From positions 8,368 to 72,367 of the forward strand of contig CAYJOP010000001.1 in assembly GCA_964371835.1 (NCBI GenBank): 64,000 nt of DNA, in the 5' to 3' direction. The position numbers were made by a program, and so were the translations under genes. The notes under the pieces were generated by a model. It was given only the letters and a program-made list of their open reading frames with translations, searched no databases and was not told where the DNA came from. Position 1 is the stretch's first letter. Each line of letters starts with the position of its first letter. This document shows positions 15,284-24,700 of this stretch, piece after piece. Source of the stretch: CAYJAD01 sp964371835 (GTDB lineage: Bacteria > Desulfobacterota > Desulfovibrionia > Desulfovibrionales > Desulfovibrionaceae).

Positions 15284-16125
15284 TGAATAGTAATAAAATA
15301 TTTTTTTTCAGAAAGTTAAAGAAACACTTGATGTTTTTGTTGGGTTTTAGTTTAGTTGCTGTCATGTCATTGGCTGCGCTTCTTGCACCATGGTTTGCAC
15401 CATATGACCCAACTCAATTGCACCTTGACGCAATATTATTACCACCTTGCGATGCTTTTCCTCTTGGTACTGACCAATTAGGGCGAGATGTGCTCTCGCG
15501 TTTACTATATGGTGGGCGTATTTCACTTTGGGTTGGTTTTGTAGCCGTTGGCATATCCATTGCCATTGGTTTATTTCTTGGCTTAATTGCTGGTTATTTT
15601 GGTGGACTTGTGGATGAAATGGTAATGCGTGGTGTTGATATAATGCTCTGTTTTCCATCATTTTTTCTAATTCTTGCCATTATTGCATTTTTAGAGCCAA
15701 GTTTGACAAATATAATGATTGTAATTGGCTTTACATCATGGATGGGAGTTGCAAGGTTAGTTAGGGCTGAAACCTTGAGTCTTAGGGAACGTGATTTTGT
15801 ATGCGCAGCACGCCTTTGCGGAGCTTCAAGTAAGCGCATATTAGGTGTACACATTTTTCCAAATGCTCTAAGTCCTGTGCTTGTATCTGCCACTCTTGGC
15901 ATTGCAGGTGCAATACTTATTGAATCATCTTTAAGCTTTTTAGGTCTTGGGGTACAGCCTCCCATACCAAGCTGGGGCAATATGTTACTTGAAGGAAAAA
16001 ATGTTTTGGAAATAGCACCTTGGATGTCATTATATCCAGGGCTTGCCATATTAATTACTGTACTTGGCTACAATTTACTTGGTGAAAGTCTGCGTGACAT
16101 TTTAGACCCAAGACTAAGCAGGTGA
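15283..16125 (+). CDS. dppC: ABC transporter permease, dipeptide/oligopeptide/nickel type (DppC)
   Basis: This 280-residue partner permease has the OppC/DppC start (helix VMSLAALLAPWFAPYDPTQLHL) and the family motif PLGTDQLGRDVLSRLLYGGRISL. The EAA loop is FVCAARLCGASSKRILGVHIFPNALSPVLV. A C-terminal FLGLGVQPPIPSWGNML segment is also diagnostic. It starts within the stop of dppB (TAATG) and ends 12 nt before recN. It would form the heterodimeric pore with DppB; the energising ATPases are encoded outside the window. Confidence 0.92.
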   Translation: MNSNKIFFFRKLKKHLMFLLGFSLVAVMSLAALLAPWFAPYDPTQLHLDAILLPPCDAFPLGTDQLGRDVLSRLLYGGRISLWVGFVAVGISIAIGLFLGLIAGYFGGLVDEMVMRGVDIMLCFPSFFLILAIIAFLEPSLTNIMIVIGFTSWMGVARLVRAETLSLRERDFVCAARLCGASSKRILGVHIFPNALSPVLVSATLGIAGAILIESSLSFLGLGVQPPIPSWGNMLLEGKNVLEIAPWMSLYPGLAILITVLGYNLLGESLRDILDPRLSR

Positions 16126-16137
16126 TTAGGACGTAAT

Positions 16138-17694
16138 ATGCTTGAATTTTTAAGAGTTCAGGGCCTTGCCCTCATTGAAAATATGCAACTTGAGTTTAGT
16201 TCTGGAATAAATGCACTTACTGGCGAAACAGGAGCTGGTAAAAGCTTTATATTAAAGGCTATTAATTTTCTTTTAGGCGAAAAAATGACTGCCGATATGG
16301 TGCGTCAAGGTTATGAAAAAGCTCAAGTGGAGGCCATATTCATCCACAATGGTGAGGAACTTTTGCTACGTCGTGAACTTGTGGCAGAAACAGGCCGCAG
16401 TAGACTATATATTAATGATGCACTTAGCTCACAAGAATCAGTGCGTGAGCTTCGTCCAAACCTTATCGTACACACAAGTCAGCATGGCCAACAAAAGCTT
16501 CTACAGCAAAGCTATCAAGCGGCGCTTATTGATAATTTTTTACCAGATAAAAGTCTTTTTGAGCAAAGGGATGCAGAACTTGGCGATTTACAAAAACTTT
16601 GCGCTGAACGTGAAGACATGCAAGCTAAATACAATGCCCTTGCGGAGCGGCGTGAACTTTTAGAAATGCAGCAAAATGAAATAGATAAAGTTGCTCCAGA
16701 GCCAAACGAAGAAGAAAAGCTTGAAGCCATGCGCTCTGAAGCAAGGCAGGTTTCAGATCAAGTAACTAGCTTTGAAACTGCCCTTGCCCTACTACATGGT
16801 GATGATGGTCCTGGACTTTTGGAAATTTTAGGTAGTTTTGAGCGTCAAATTGAAAATATCTGCCTACATGACCCCAAATTTAAAGAAGACTTATACGCTG
16901 TGTCTGCCTTGAGAGAGCTTTTGCCGCATATGGAATCTCGCATGCGTAAAATGCCGCAGGCATCAGAATTTGATATGGACAAACTTGAGTCGCGCTTATA
17001 TGCTCTTGCTCAGCTAAAGCGAAAGTTAAACCGCCCTCTTGAAGAAATACTTAAACTACGCACAGAAATATCTGAAAATATATCTTTTCTTGATTCTTGC
17101 GCACTTGACCTTAAGCAACTTGAACGTAAAGAACAAGAACTCACAGAAAAACTTAAAGCAACGCTTGCTAAGTTAATCCCAATGCGCCGTGAATCCGCTA
17201 AAACATTCAGTTTAGAGCTTGAGCAAGCTTTAGCTGGTTTAGGGTTTTCAAACGAGGTGCGAGTTATTATTGATTTTACACCTCAAGTGTTATGGGCTGG
17301 TATTGAAGATGAAAAAGCTCGCATTTTTTGGGCACCAAATCCTGGTCAAACTCCGCAACCGCTTGATAAAATTGCATCTGGTGGTGAACTTTCACGTTTT
17401 TTGCTAGCTCTTGTAAGTATTCAAACTACCAATGAAAATGCCACCTATATTTTTGATGAAGTGGACGCAGGCATTGGGGGCATGACTTTACATAAAGTTG
17501 CTGACCGTCTACAACTGCTCGCAAAAAATAGACAAATGTTACTAATTACCCATTGGCCACAGCTTGCAAGTCATGCCACAAAACATTTTTATGTATCAAA
17601 ATTTGAAAATGATGGAAATACCTTTACCCAATGTAAAGCCTTAAATGAAAATGAACGTGAAGTTGAACTTAAACGTATGACTGGTGAGGTTTAA
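16138..17694 (+). CDS. recN: DNA repair protein RecN
   Basis: This 518-residue SMC-like ATPase of double-strand-break repair has Walker A GETGAGKS at about residues 28-35 and a central coiled-coil span (about 150-340). The ABC signature is ASGGELSRFLLAL (about 413-425) and Walker B is YIFDEVDAGIGG. RecN tethers DNA ends and promotes recombination. It is slightly shorter than the E. coli protein (about 550). It sits 12 nt after dppC, so it may be co-transcribed with the permeases and the upstream RdgC-like genes; RecN and RdgC both act in RecA-dependent recombination. No LexA box is obvious. Confidence 0.96.
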   Translation: MLEFLRVQGLALIENMQLEFSSGINALTGETGAGKSFILKAINFLLGEKMTADMVRQGYEKAQVEAIFIHNGEELLLRRELVAETGRSRLYINDALSSQESVRELRPNLIVHTSQHGQQKLLQQSYQAALIDNFLPDKSLFEQRDAELGDLQKLCAEREDMQAKYNALAERRELLEMQQNEIDKVAPEPNEEEKLEAMRSEARQVSDQVTSFETALALLHGDDGPGLLEILGSFERQIENICLHDPKFKEDLYAVSALRELLPHMESRMRKMPQASEFDMDKLESRLYALAQLKRKLNRPLEEILKLRTEISENISFLDSCALDLKQLERKEQELTEKLKATLAKLIPMRRESAKTFSLELEQALAGLGFSNEVRVIIDFTPQVLWAGIEDEKARIFWAPNPGQTPQPLDKIASGGELSRFLLALVSIQTTNENATYIFDEVDAGIGGMTLHKVADRLQLLAKNRQMLLITHWPQLASHATKHFYVSKFENDGNTFTQCKALNENEREVELKRMTGEV

Positions 17695-17804
17695 TTGTAT
17701 TTACAAAATGGTCGAAGCTGAAAAAGTCATTTTTCAATGATTTTTTATTGTTCCATAGTCCGAAAGCTTTGCTTGCCTTTTTTCAAATTGTTTATGTCTA
17801 AAAT

Positions 17805-18012
17805 AAGAGTCCTGCACAATTATTTTTTAGTTCTATTTTTGTGCTTTTGCAGTAAATTTGCATTTACTTGAAAATGCACTTATGCAGAACAAAAACCATA
17901 AAAATCAATTGTTTAACGGCGAAACAAAGCTCCGCCTATTCTTGATTTTTGGTCGCATTGACTATCGTCAACGCTCCAAAAGACTCCACACAATGAATTG
18001 TGCAAGAGTCTT
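17805..18012 (-). mobile_element. MITE-like element, copy 2 (208 bp)
   Basis: It is homologous to the element at 7561-7841, in the opposite orientation. The outer ~16 bp are inverted repeats (aagagtcctgcacaat and the complement of aagactcttgcacaat). A perfect 5-bp duplication AAAAT flanks it (17800-17804 and 18013-18017). The inner hairpin-rich ~80 bp of copy 1 is absent. There is no transposase. The rest of the 546-bp recN-degP gap shows only a weak hairpin after recN and the degP leader. Confidence 0.85.
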
Positions 18013-18178
18013 AAAATTTCAAAACATTTTTAAATACGCTTTACATCAAGCTTTAAAAATATAACTATTATATTTTATTATGCTATTATTACATATAATT
18101 AGCATTTTTTTTTCATTCAGCACCTTCACATAATTCTTTTTGCAACTTATATTATAAACGTGCAAATTGTACACATAG

Positions 18179-18223
18179 CATTGTCATACCTCCATTCATT
18201 GAATGACATTTTGCATGACAATG
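18179..18223. promoter_or_regulatory. Inverted repeat in the htrA leader
   Basis: CATTGTCAT (18179-18187) and ATGACAATG (18215-18223) are perfect inverted repeats separated by 27 bp, with a smaller symmetric core CATTCATTGAATG between them. The right arm ends just before the AAGGAG ribosome site. It could be an operator for an envelope-stress regulator, or an RNA hairpin controlling translation. Confidence 0.45.
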
Positions 18224-18240
18224 TTTTATAAGGAGAATTT

Positions 18241-19683
18241 ATGATTAAATTACGCAGCCTTGCAGTATATTTTATCCTTTGCGCAATGTTGGTTACTGCT
18301 AACATGGCACAAGCATCAAGTTTACCAGATTTTACAAACCTTGCTGAAAAAGCAGGTGAAGCTGTAGTTAACATAGGTACAGAAAAATTGACCCCCAAGG
18401 GGCAACGACGTGGATTTAATGAGCTTTTTCGCAATGCCCCTCCTGGATTTGAGAAGTTTTTTGAACAATTTGACCAATTTCATCAAAATCAACCTCAGCG
18501 TAAACAACGCTCACTAGGCTCAGGCTTTATTGTTTCTGCTGATGGCTACATAGTGACCAACTATCATGTGGTTGCAAATGCTGATATCATTAATGTAAAT
18601 CTTCAAGGTGCCACAGGTAAGGCTGACTCCATACCAGCAACCCTAATTGGATCAGATGAAGAAACCGACATTGCCCTACTCAAAGTTGATGTTAAGGAAA
18701 AATTGCCCTTTTTAACCTTTGCTAACTCTGACAAAGCAAAAGTTGGCGAATGGGTACTTGCCATCGGAAATCCCTTTGGCCTTGAACATACTGTAACTGC
18801 TGGAATTTTATCCGCAAAAGGCCGTAATATTAACGCTGGCCCCTTTGATAATTTTTTACAAACTGATGCCTCCATCAACCCAGGTAATAGCGGCGGACCA
18901 TTGCTTAACATGGCTGGAGAAGTTGTTGGCATAAACACCGCTATCATTGCATCTGGCCAAGGCATTGGCTTTGCCATTCCAAGTTCCATGGCCTCACAAA
19001 TCACAGAACAATTAAAGAGTGGTAAAAAAGTTAGCCGTGGTTGGATTGGTGTAACAATACAAAATCTTGATGAAAATTCAGCCAAAGCCCTTGGGCTTGA
19101 TAAAGCAGAAGGCGCACTGATTGGCAATGTTATGCCTGGTGAACCCGCAGATTTAGGTGGCATTAAAGCTGGAGATGTAATTATTGCTGTTAACGGTAAG
19201 CCCGTTAGTGATTCTTCTGAATTATTACGAGCCATTGCCGCTGAAAAGCCAAATAGCAAAGCAAAAGTTACCGTGCTTCGTAATGGCGATAAAAAGGAAC
19301 TAACCATAACACTTGGAGAACGCTCTCAAGACCAACTAAATGCTCAACGTGGCGGAACCAATACGCCTAGCAAGGAGCATGAAGCTGCAAGTCTTGGCAT
19401 AGCTGTTCGCCCTCTTACTGTAGATGAAGCACGTCAATTGGAAATTCCTAAGGGACAAGGCTTATTAATTGTTGATGTTGAGCAAGGCAAATCTGCTGCA
19501 GAAGCTGGTTTGCGCTCAGGCGACGTAATTCTTGCTGCCAATATGGTACCCATAAAGACTACTCAAGATCTTGCAAAAATCATTAAAGAAGTAAGCAAAC
19601 GTGGTGCTGTAATGTTGCAAATTAGCCGCCGTGGTGATACCTTCTTAAGAGCTGTACCACTTGGAAAAAATAGCAAAAAATAG
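18241..19683 (+). CDS. degP: Periplasmic serine protease Do/HtrA
   Basis: This 480-residue protein has a signal peptide ending near ANMAQA-S (residues 21-26). The trypsin-like domain has His109 (TNYHVV), Asp143 (ETDIALL) and Ser217 (NPGNSGGPL). Two PDZ domains follow at about 262-355 and 380-475. It is a periplasmic quality-control protease/chaperone; whether it is a DegP, DegQ or MucD equivalent cannot be told. AAGGAG precedes the ATG. It is a single-gene unit with a strong terminator and a palindromic leader. Confidence 0.95.
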   Translation: MIKLRSLAVYFILCAMLVTANMAQASSLPDFTNLAEKAGEAVVNIGTEKLTPKGQRRGFNELFRNAPPGFEKFFEQFDQFHQNQPQRKQRSLGSGFIVSADGYIVTNYHVVANADIINVNLQGATGKADSIPATLIGSDEETDIALLKVDVKEKLPFLTFANSDKAKVGEWVLAIGNPFGLEHTVTAGILSAKGRNINAGPFDNFLQTDASINPGNSGGPLLNMAGEVVGINTAIIASGQGIGFAIPSSMASQITEQLKSGKKVSRGWIGVTIQNLDENSAKALGLDKAEGALIGNVMPGEPADLGGIKAGDVIIAVNGKPVSDSSELLRAIAAEKPNSKAKVTVLRNGDKKELTITLGERSQDQLNAQRGGTNTPSKEHEAASLGIAVRPLTVDEARQLEIPKGQGLLIVDVEQGKSAAEAGLRSGDVILAANMVPIKTTQDLAKIIKEVSKRGAVMLQISRRGDTFLRAVPLGKNSKK

Positions 19684-19702
19684 TTAAACAATCACTTTAA
19701 AC

Positions 19703-19736
19703 AAAAGCCCCATTTGGTACGTCATTTGGGGCTTTT
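19703..19736 (+). terminator. Terminator after htrA
   Basis: AAAAGCCCCA (19703-19712) pairs with TGGGGCTTTT (19727-19736) around a 14-nt loop. It begins 20 nt after the stop codon and has the T run built into the 3' arm. Confidence 0.9.
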
Positions 19737-19754
19737 ATTATATTTGGAGGAAAT

Positions 19755-21395
19755 ATGACCGCACATCCACATGCTGGTAAATTACCAACCCCACACATGC
19801 TTTGTAATATTCCAGAACTCATGTCAGCATACTATACAGAATTTCCTTCACCAAACATAGCCTCTGAGCGTGTTAGCTTTGGTACATCAGGACATAGAGG
19901 GACATCATTAAAGCATAGTTTTAACGAAGAGCATATCTATGCCATAGCTCAAGCTGTTTGTGACTATCGCAAAAATAACCAAATATCTGGACCACTTTTC
20001 CTTGGTTTAGACAGTCACGCACTTTCCGAAGCCGCATATCGCTCCACCCTTGAAGTGCTTGTAGCCAACAATGTACATGTATTTATTGCAAAAAATGGTG
20101 GATACACTCCTACTCCAGTAATTTCACATGCGATTATTACTTGGAACAGGAAAAATCCAACAAAACTTGCTGATGGTATAGTCATAACTCCATCACACAA
20201 TCCACCTCAAGATGGCGGATTTAAATACAATCCACCACATGGCGGACCCGCTGAGAGCACCATAACTCAAGCAATTGAAAATAAAGCCAATGAGCTTCTT
20301 GCAAGAGATAATGTAGACGTACATTTAGTGCATCTTAGCGCTGTGCGTAGCTCCCCGCTTGTGCAAGAATTTGATATGTTAGGAAATTACATAGTAGATT
20401 TGGAAAATGTTATTGACATGCAAGCCATAGCAAACTCTGGGCTAAAGCTTGGTGTTGACCCACTAGGCGGCGCAAGCCTCAATTACTGGGAGCCCATTGC
20501 ACAGCACTATAAACTAAATATAAATGTGGAAAATAAAAATTTTGATCCAACCTTTAGCTTTGTATCTTGTGATAAAGACGGCAAAATCCGCATGGATTGC
20601 TCATCCGTCTATGCCATGAACTCACTACTAAGTATCAAGGATAAATACGATCTATCCTTTGGATGCGACCCAGATGCAGACAGACATGGTATAGTTACTC
20701 CAGCTGGACTTATGAATCCAAACCACTACCTTGCCGCTGTTACATCTTACATCTTCAAAACACGTCCCAAATGGGGTAAAAATGTGGGCATTGGAAAAAC
20801 ACTTGTAACATCAGCCATGCTTGACCGTGTGGGCAAGGCAGAAGGTAGGAATATTGTTGAAATGCCCGTTGGATTTAAGTGGTTTGTACCATTTTTACAA
20901 GAAGGAACTTGCGGCCTCGCCTGTGAAGAAAGCGCAGGTGCATCAATATTACGCAAAAATGGTACAGCTTGGACCACAGATAAAGACGGCATTGTACTTT
21001 GCCTTTTAGCCGCAGAAATGACCGCAAAAGAGCAAACACCTGATAAAATATACGCCAAGCTCATCCAAAAACATGGTGAGTCCTTCTACCAACGCCTTGA
21101 TGCACCTGCAAGTGAACACACACGCACAACCCTGCTAAATATAAATAAAGATCAAATATGCATTGATACTGCCGCAGGCGATAAAATTAACCAGATTTTA
21201 ACTCATGCAGCTGGTAATAACGCTGCCATTGGCGGAGTTAAAATTTCAACCCAAAACGGCTGGTTTGCCATTCGCCCATCTGGTACAGAAGATATTTGCA
21301 AAATTTATTCAGAAAGCTTTAAAGATGAAAAACATTTAGCATGCTTACAACAAGATGCCATAGCATTACTTGAAGTATTAGTTAAAGAATGTTAA
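19755..21395 (+). CDS. pgm: Phosphoglucomutase (alpha-D-glucose-phosphate-specific)
   Basis: This 546-residue enzyme interconverts glucose-1-phosphate and glucose-6-phosphate for glycogen and sugar-nucleotide metabolism. The active-site serine lies in ITPSHNPP (about residues 146-153). The Mg-binding loop is CDPDADRHG (about 308-316), the sugar-binding loop is CEESAGAS (about 393-400), and the phosphate-binding loop is RPSGTEDICK near residue 510. The length matches the Pgm family of E. coli (546). GGAGG precedes the ATG. It lies between the htrA terminator and a repeat-rich gap. Confidence 0.96.
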   Translation: MTAHPHAGKLPTPHMLCNIPELMSAYYTEFPSPNIASERVSFGTSGHRGTSLKHSFNEEHIYAIAQAVCDYRKNNQISGPLFLGLDSHALSEAAYRSTLEVLVANNVHVFIAKNGGYTPTPVISHAIITWNRKNPTKLADGIVITPSHNPPQDGGFKYNPPHGGPAESTITQAIENKANELLARDNVDVHLVHLSAVRSSPLVQEFDMLGNYIVDLENVIDMQAIANSGLKLGVDPLGGASLNYWEPIAQHYKLNINVENKNFDPTFSFVSCDKDGKIRMDCSSVYAMNSLLSIKDKYDLSFGCDPDADRHGIVTPAGLMNPNHYLAAVTSYIFKTRPKWGKNVGIGKTLVTSAMLDRVGKAEGRNIVEMPVGFKWFVPFLQEGTCGLACEESAGASILRKNGTAWTTDKDGIVLCLLAAEMTAKEQTPDKIYAKLIQKHGESFYQRLDAPASEHTRTTLLNINKDQICIDTAAGDKINQILTHAAGNNAAIGGVKISTQNGWFAIRPSGTEDICKIYSESFKDEKHLACLQQDAIALLEVLVKEC

Positions 21396-21454
21396 TATTT
21401 TAAGTATATTTTTTTGTTTTTTATCTATTTATTGTCTATTTACTTTCTGTTTAT

Positions 21455-21498
21455 TCTGGGGGAAGGGAAATTTTTATAAAAATTTCCCTTCCCCCAGA
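21455..21498. repeat. 44-bp near-perfect palindrome
   Basis: Twenty-one bases, TCTGGGGGAAGGGAAATTTTT, are followed after TA by their exact complement. This makes a strong hairpin 60 nt after the pgm stop. It can act as a pgm terminator or as part of the adjacent GGGGGTCTGGGG repeat. A second small hairpin (21525-21532 with 21540-21547) follows. Confidence 0.8.
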
Positions 21499-21574
21499 CC
21501 CCCATCCCTTAAAAATTTTTAACGCCTCATTGTCTTTGGCAATGAGGAAGTTATGTTTTCAACCTTACCCTCTC

Positions 21575-21697
21575 TGTTGCAGCAAAAAACTATCTTTCAA
21601 AGCTTACACATTGTTGCTATTAAAGTTTTTTGGAAGGGGGGTCTGGGGGGAGAAACCTTTTGTCCACAAAAGTTTCCACCCAGTAGACTTTGTTGAT
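21575..21697 (+). repeat. Intergenic repeat family B, copy 1
   Basis: About 120 bp here match 36513-36632 in inverted orientation. The shared core includes GCTATTAAAGTTTTTTGGAA, then GGGGGTCTGGGG, then CCTTTTGTCCACAAAAG. The core contains a hairpin (cttttgt/acaaaag). The copies differ by small gaps. No ORF or target duplication is evident. Confidence 0.75.
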
Positions 21698-21702
21698 AAA
21701 AA

Positions 21703-21730
21703 AAAGCCCCTATTTAGGGGCTTTTTTTGC
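21703..21730. terminator. Bidirectional terminator between pgm region and PEP synthase
   Basis: AGCCCCTA and TAGGGGCT (21705-21722) with A and T runs on the two sides form a symmetric stem-loop that can terminate transcription from either strand. It ends 19 nt before the PEP synthase stop. Confidence 0.85.
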
Positions 21731-21748
21731 ATATGTTAAACTAATACT

Positions 21749-24700
21749 TTACCAAACTTTTTTGCGATATTCTTCTAATGCCTTCTTTTGTTCAGCAAAA
21801 TCCTTAAATCCTGCCTGATTAAGTGCATCATTTACAGTGGTGTTCCAATCCCAAGTGGCATAAATGCTTGGCTTGTGATATTTATTACGGAATCTTTCAA
21901 GCTCATCACGGTAGAAGCCTTCTTTTGGAGTATCAAGGTGCTCTCTTAGTTTTTTGTGGCGGCGTTGCAATTCACCTTCGTACCACTCGCTAATATCCTG
22001 TGGTTTATTGAACTTTTTAAGAATGTGTTCATAACCTTCTTGCTCAAGCAATGCTGCAAGTTTATCGTGATGCTGTTTAATTAGCCATGCGCCTAGTTTA
22101 TCGGTGGAGATATTTTCAGCTTCAATGGCGGCAATATCTTTTACAGTTTGATAATATGTATCTGGCACAACTGATGCCGATGCAATACCTGCGATGGCAA
22201 CAAGACCGCGTATAATAAGACTATTGGATACACCCTGACCGCAGAAACCGACTTTTTTGCCATACTTTTGACCTGTGAAGATGGTTACTAGCATGGCCCA
22301 TACAACGGCTGGATCTTCTTCATCATAAATGTGCCCAAGACTTGCATTATCTCGGTCAGTGGCAAGCACCATTTGTGTCATGTCATTGGAACCAATAGAA
22401 AATCCGTCAAATTCTTCAATAAATTGCTTTGCAAGAATGGCATTGGACGGAATTTCTGACATAAGAATAATCTTTAAATCATCAGCACCAGATCTAACTT
22501 TATGCACTTGGTCAAGATAGCGGCGCATGGAGCGTGCTTCTTCCATGGTACGAACAAATGGTAGCATCATTTGTAGGTTAGTACCACCATATACGCCACG
22601 AGCAAGCTTGAAGGCTTCAATTTCCCAGTCATGGATGTTACGAGAGACACCACGATAACCAAGCATGGGGTTATCTTCAAGATTTTCAAAGAGATTACCA
22701 CCAAGTAAGTTGCGGTATTCATTACTCTTAAAGTCAGTTGTGCGGTAGATAATGGTTTTACCATAAAAAGCCATGGCAAAGAGTGAAAGGTTTTGTGCAA
22801 GCGTTTGCACATAATGCTCCTTACCAGTGCGGAAACCTCGAGATTTAATAAGTGCACGAATTTTATCAATGAGGTTGTGCATTTCGTCCATTTCTTTTTT
22901 AAGACCTGTGCGTAGGCCCACTTCTTCGCGTAGTCTTGAGATATTATCAAGTACACCTATAACAAATGGTAGGTCTTTTACTTTTTCAGTATGGTTTTCA
23001 ATGGATGATTCAATTTCAGCACGGCGCTTAATATCTTCAGAGTCAGTAGGTGAAAGTAAAGCAAGTTCATCATCAAAACCCATAATAATACGCACATGAT
23101 CACTAAGGTCATTGCTGGTTTTGATAATATCAATACGTCTGGTCGCCATTTCCAAGTGTTCATCAAGCTTATGCTCAAGGTCACGCATTTTGCGGTGCTT
23201 AAATAATACTTCTTCTGGCTCAAGGCTACTATCATCTGTATTAAGTTTATTAATTTCGCTATTAAAACCAGTGATTTCGCCAACATATTCACGAATTTTA
23301 AGGTCGGAAACAACTAAGCCTGCAGCAATTTGTTCACGCAAGACTTTAGAAAGTCTATTTTCCATTTCCTTAATTTGCTTTTGAACAACACCCTCAAGCG
23401 TACCATTGTCATATGCTTCTAAGGCTGAGGGGTGAATGCTAATATTACCAAGCATAAATTCAGCACGCAAAAGGCCAACTTCAAAGGCAGCTAAGTCACG
23501 CAAGCGTGATAAAAATAGAGCTTGACCAACGTCGGCAAGCACTAAGCCTACCTTGGTTTTGGTTGGTGGCAGCTCAGATAAGTCCATTTCACCGCCAACT
23601 TCATGCAATGGAAGAAGACCACGGTAAACACGACCAGTTGTTCCATCAACGGTAACTTCTGTATTATCTAGCGCGCGCAATTTATCAAGACGTTGAATAC
23701 CAATTACAGCTGCAATGCCAAGTTCACGAGAGGTAATTGCAGCATGACTTGTGTCACCACCAACATCAGCCAAGATGGCAGAAGCAATACGCATACCAGG
23801 AACCATATCAGGATCTGTACGTTCAGCTGCCAAGATGTCACCCTTGGAAATTTTATTAAGCTCAAGGGCTGAACGCAAGTATTTTACTGTGCCCTGCCCT
23901 GCACCTCGGGAGGCGCCGTTGCCTTCCATAATAAGCTCAGCTTCAGCAGCAGCTTTTGGGTCTACCTCATGACGACGCATGAATATAGTATCTGGATATT
24001 GTTCTAATTCTTCATTCCAGCGAGTTTCAGGCCTTGCTTGTACAAACCATAGCTTGTCTTTGGCATCAATACAAAATTCAGTATCCATTATCATGCCATC
24101 ATAGGCTGCGCTAACTGCACGCACACCCTTTGCCACAAGCTCTGCTTGACTAAGTGAAAGGGCCCAGCGCAGAGCTTCAAGCTCAGGAACTTCAACCTCT
24201 TTAGTGCCGCCTTTTTCGTCGTAGATAATTTTCATATCCTTACAACCCATTTGGCGAATTACCACTTCTGAGCCATCATCACGCTGGAATACATAGAGTT
24301 TATCAGGGGTAACCTTACCACCAACAACAGCTTCACCAAGGCCATAGCTAGCATCTATGCTAACTAAATCTTTACGAACAGTACCACGACAACCGGTAGC
24401 AGTATCTGCAGAAAAAGCAGTACCAGAAACCACAGGATTAATCATTTGCATCATACATACAGAAAGAGATGTATGCTCAATGGCCCATTCTTTCTTTGCA
24501 ATTTCTGCAATACTTTGGTCGCCCACTTCCTCAGCTTTAGCAAGTGCGTCAAGTATTGCTTCACGACGATACGTCATGGAGCGAAGGTTATAGGCTGAGG
24601 CACAATCCCAATGGTAGGCTTGAGTAACTTTTTCTGGACCAACCATATTAAGGTAAGTATCTTGAAGGCCAGCAAAGGCTTTTTTGCGTGAATCTTCACC

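Noticed and set aside
14264..16125. DppBC permeases as a full nickel- or peptide-uptake operon
   Set aside because: No binding protein or ATPase gene is present; only the pore pair is called.
17858..18064. 68-codon ORF in the recN-htrA gap
   Set aside because: It lies inside the second MITE copy and runs across its terminal repeat.
21530..21739. 69-codon ORF after pgm
   Set aside because: It runs through the hairpin and repeat array and into a terminator, and no ribosome site precedes it.
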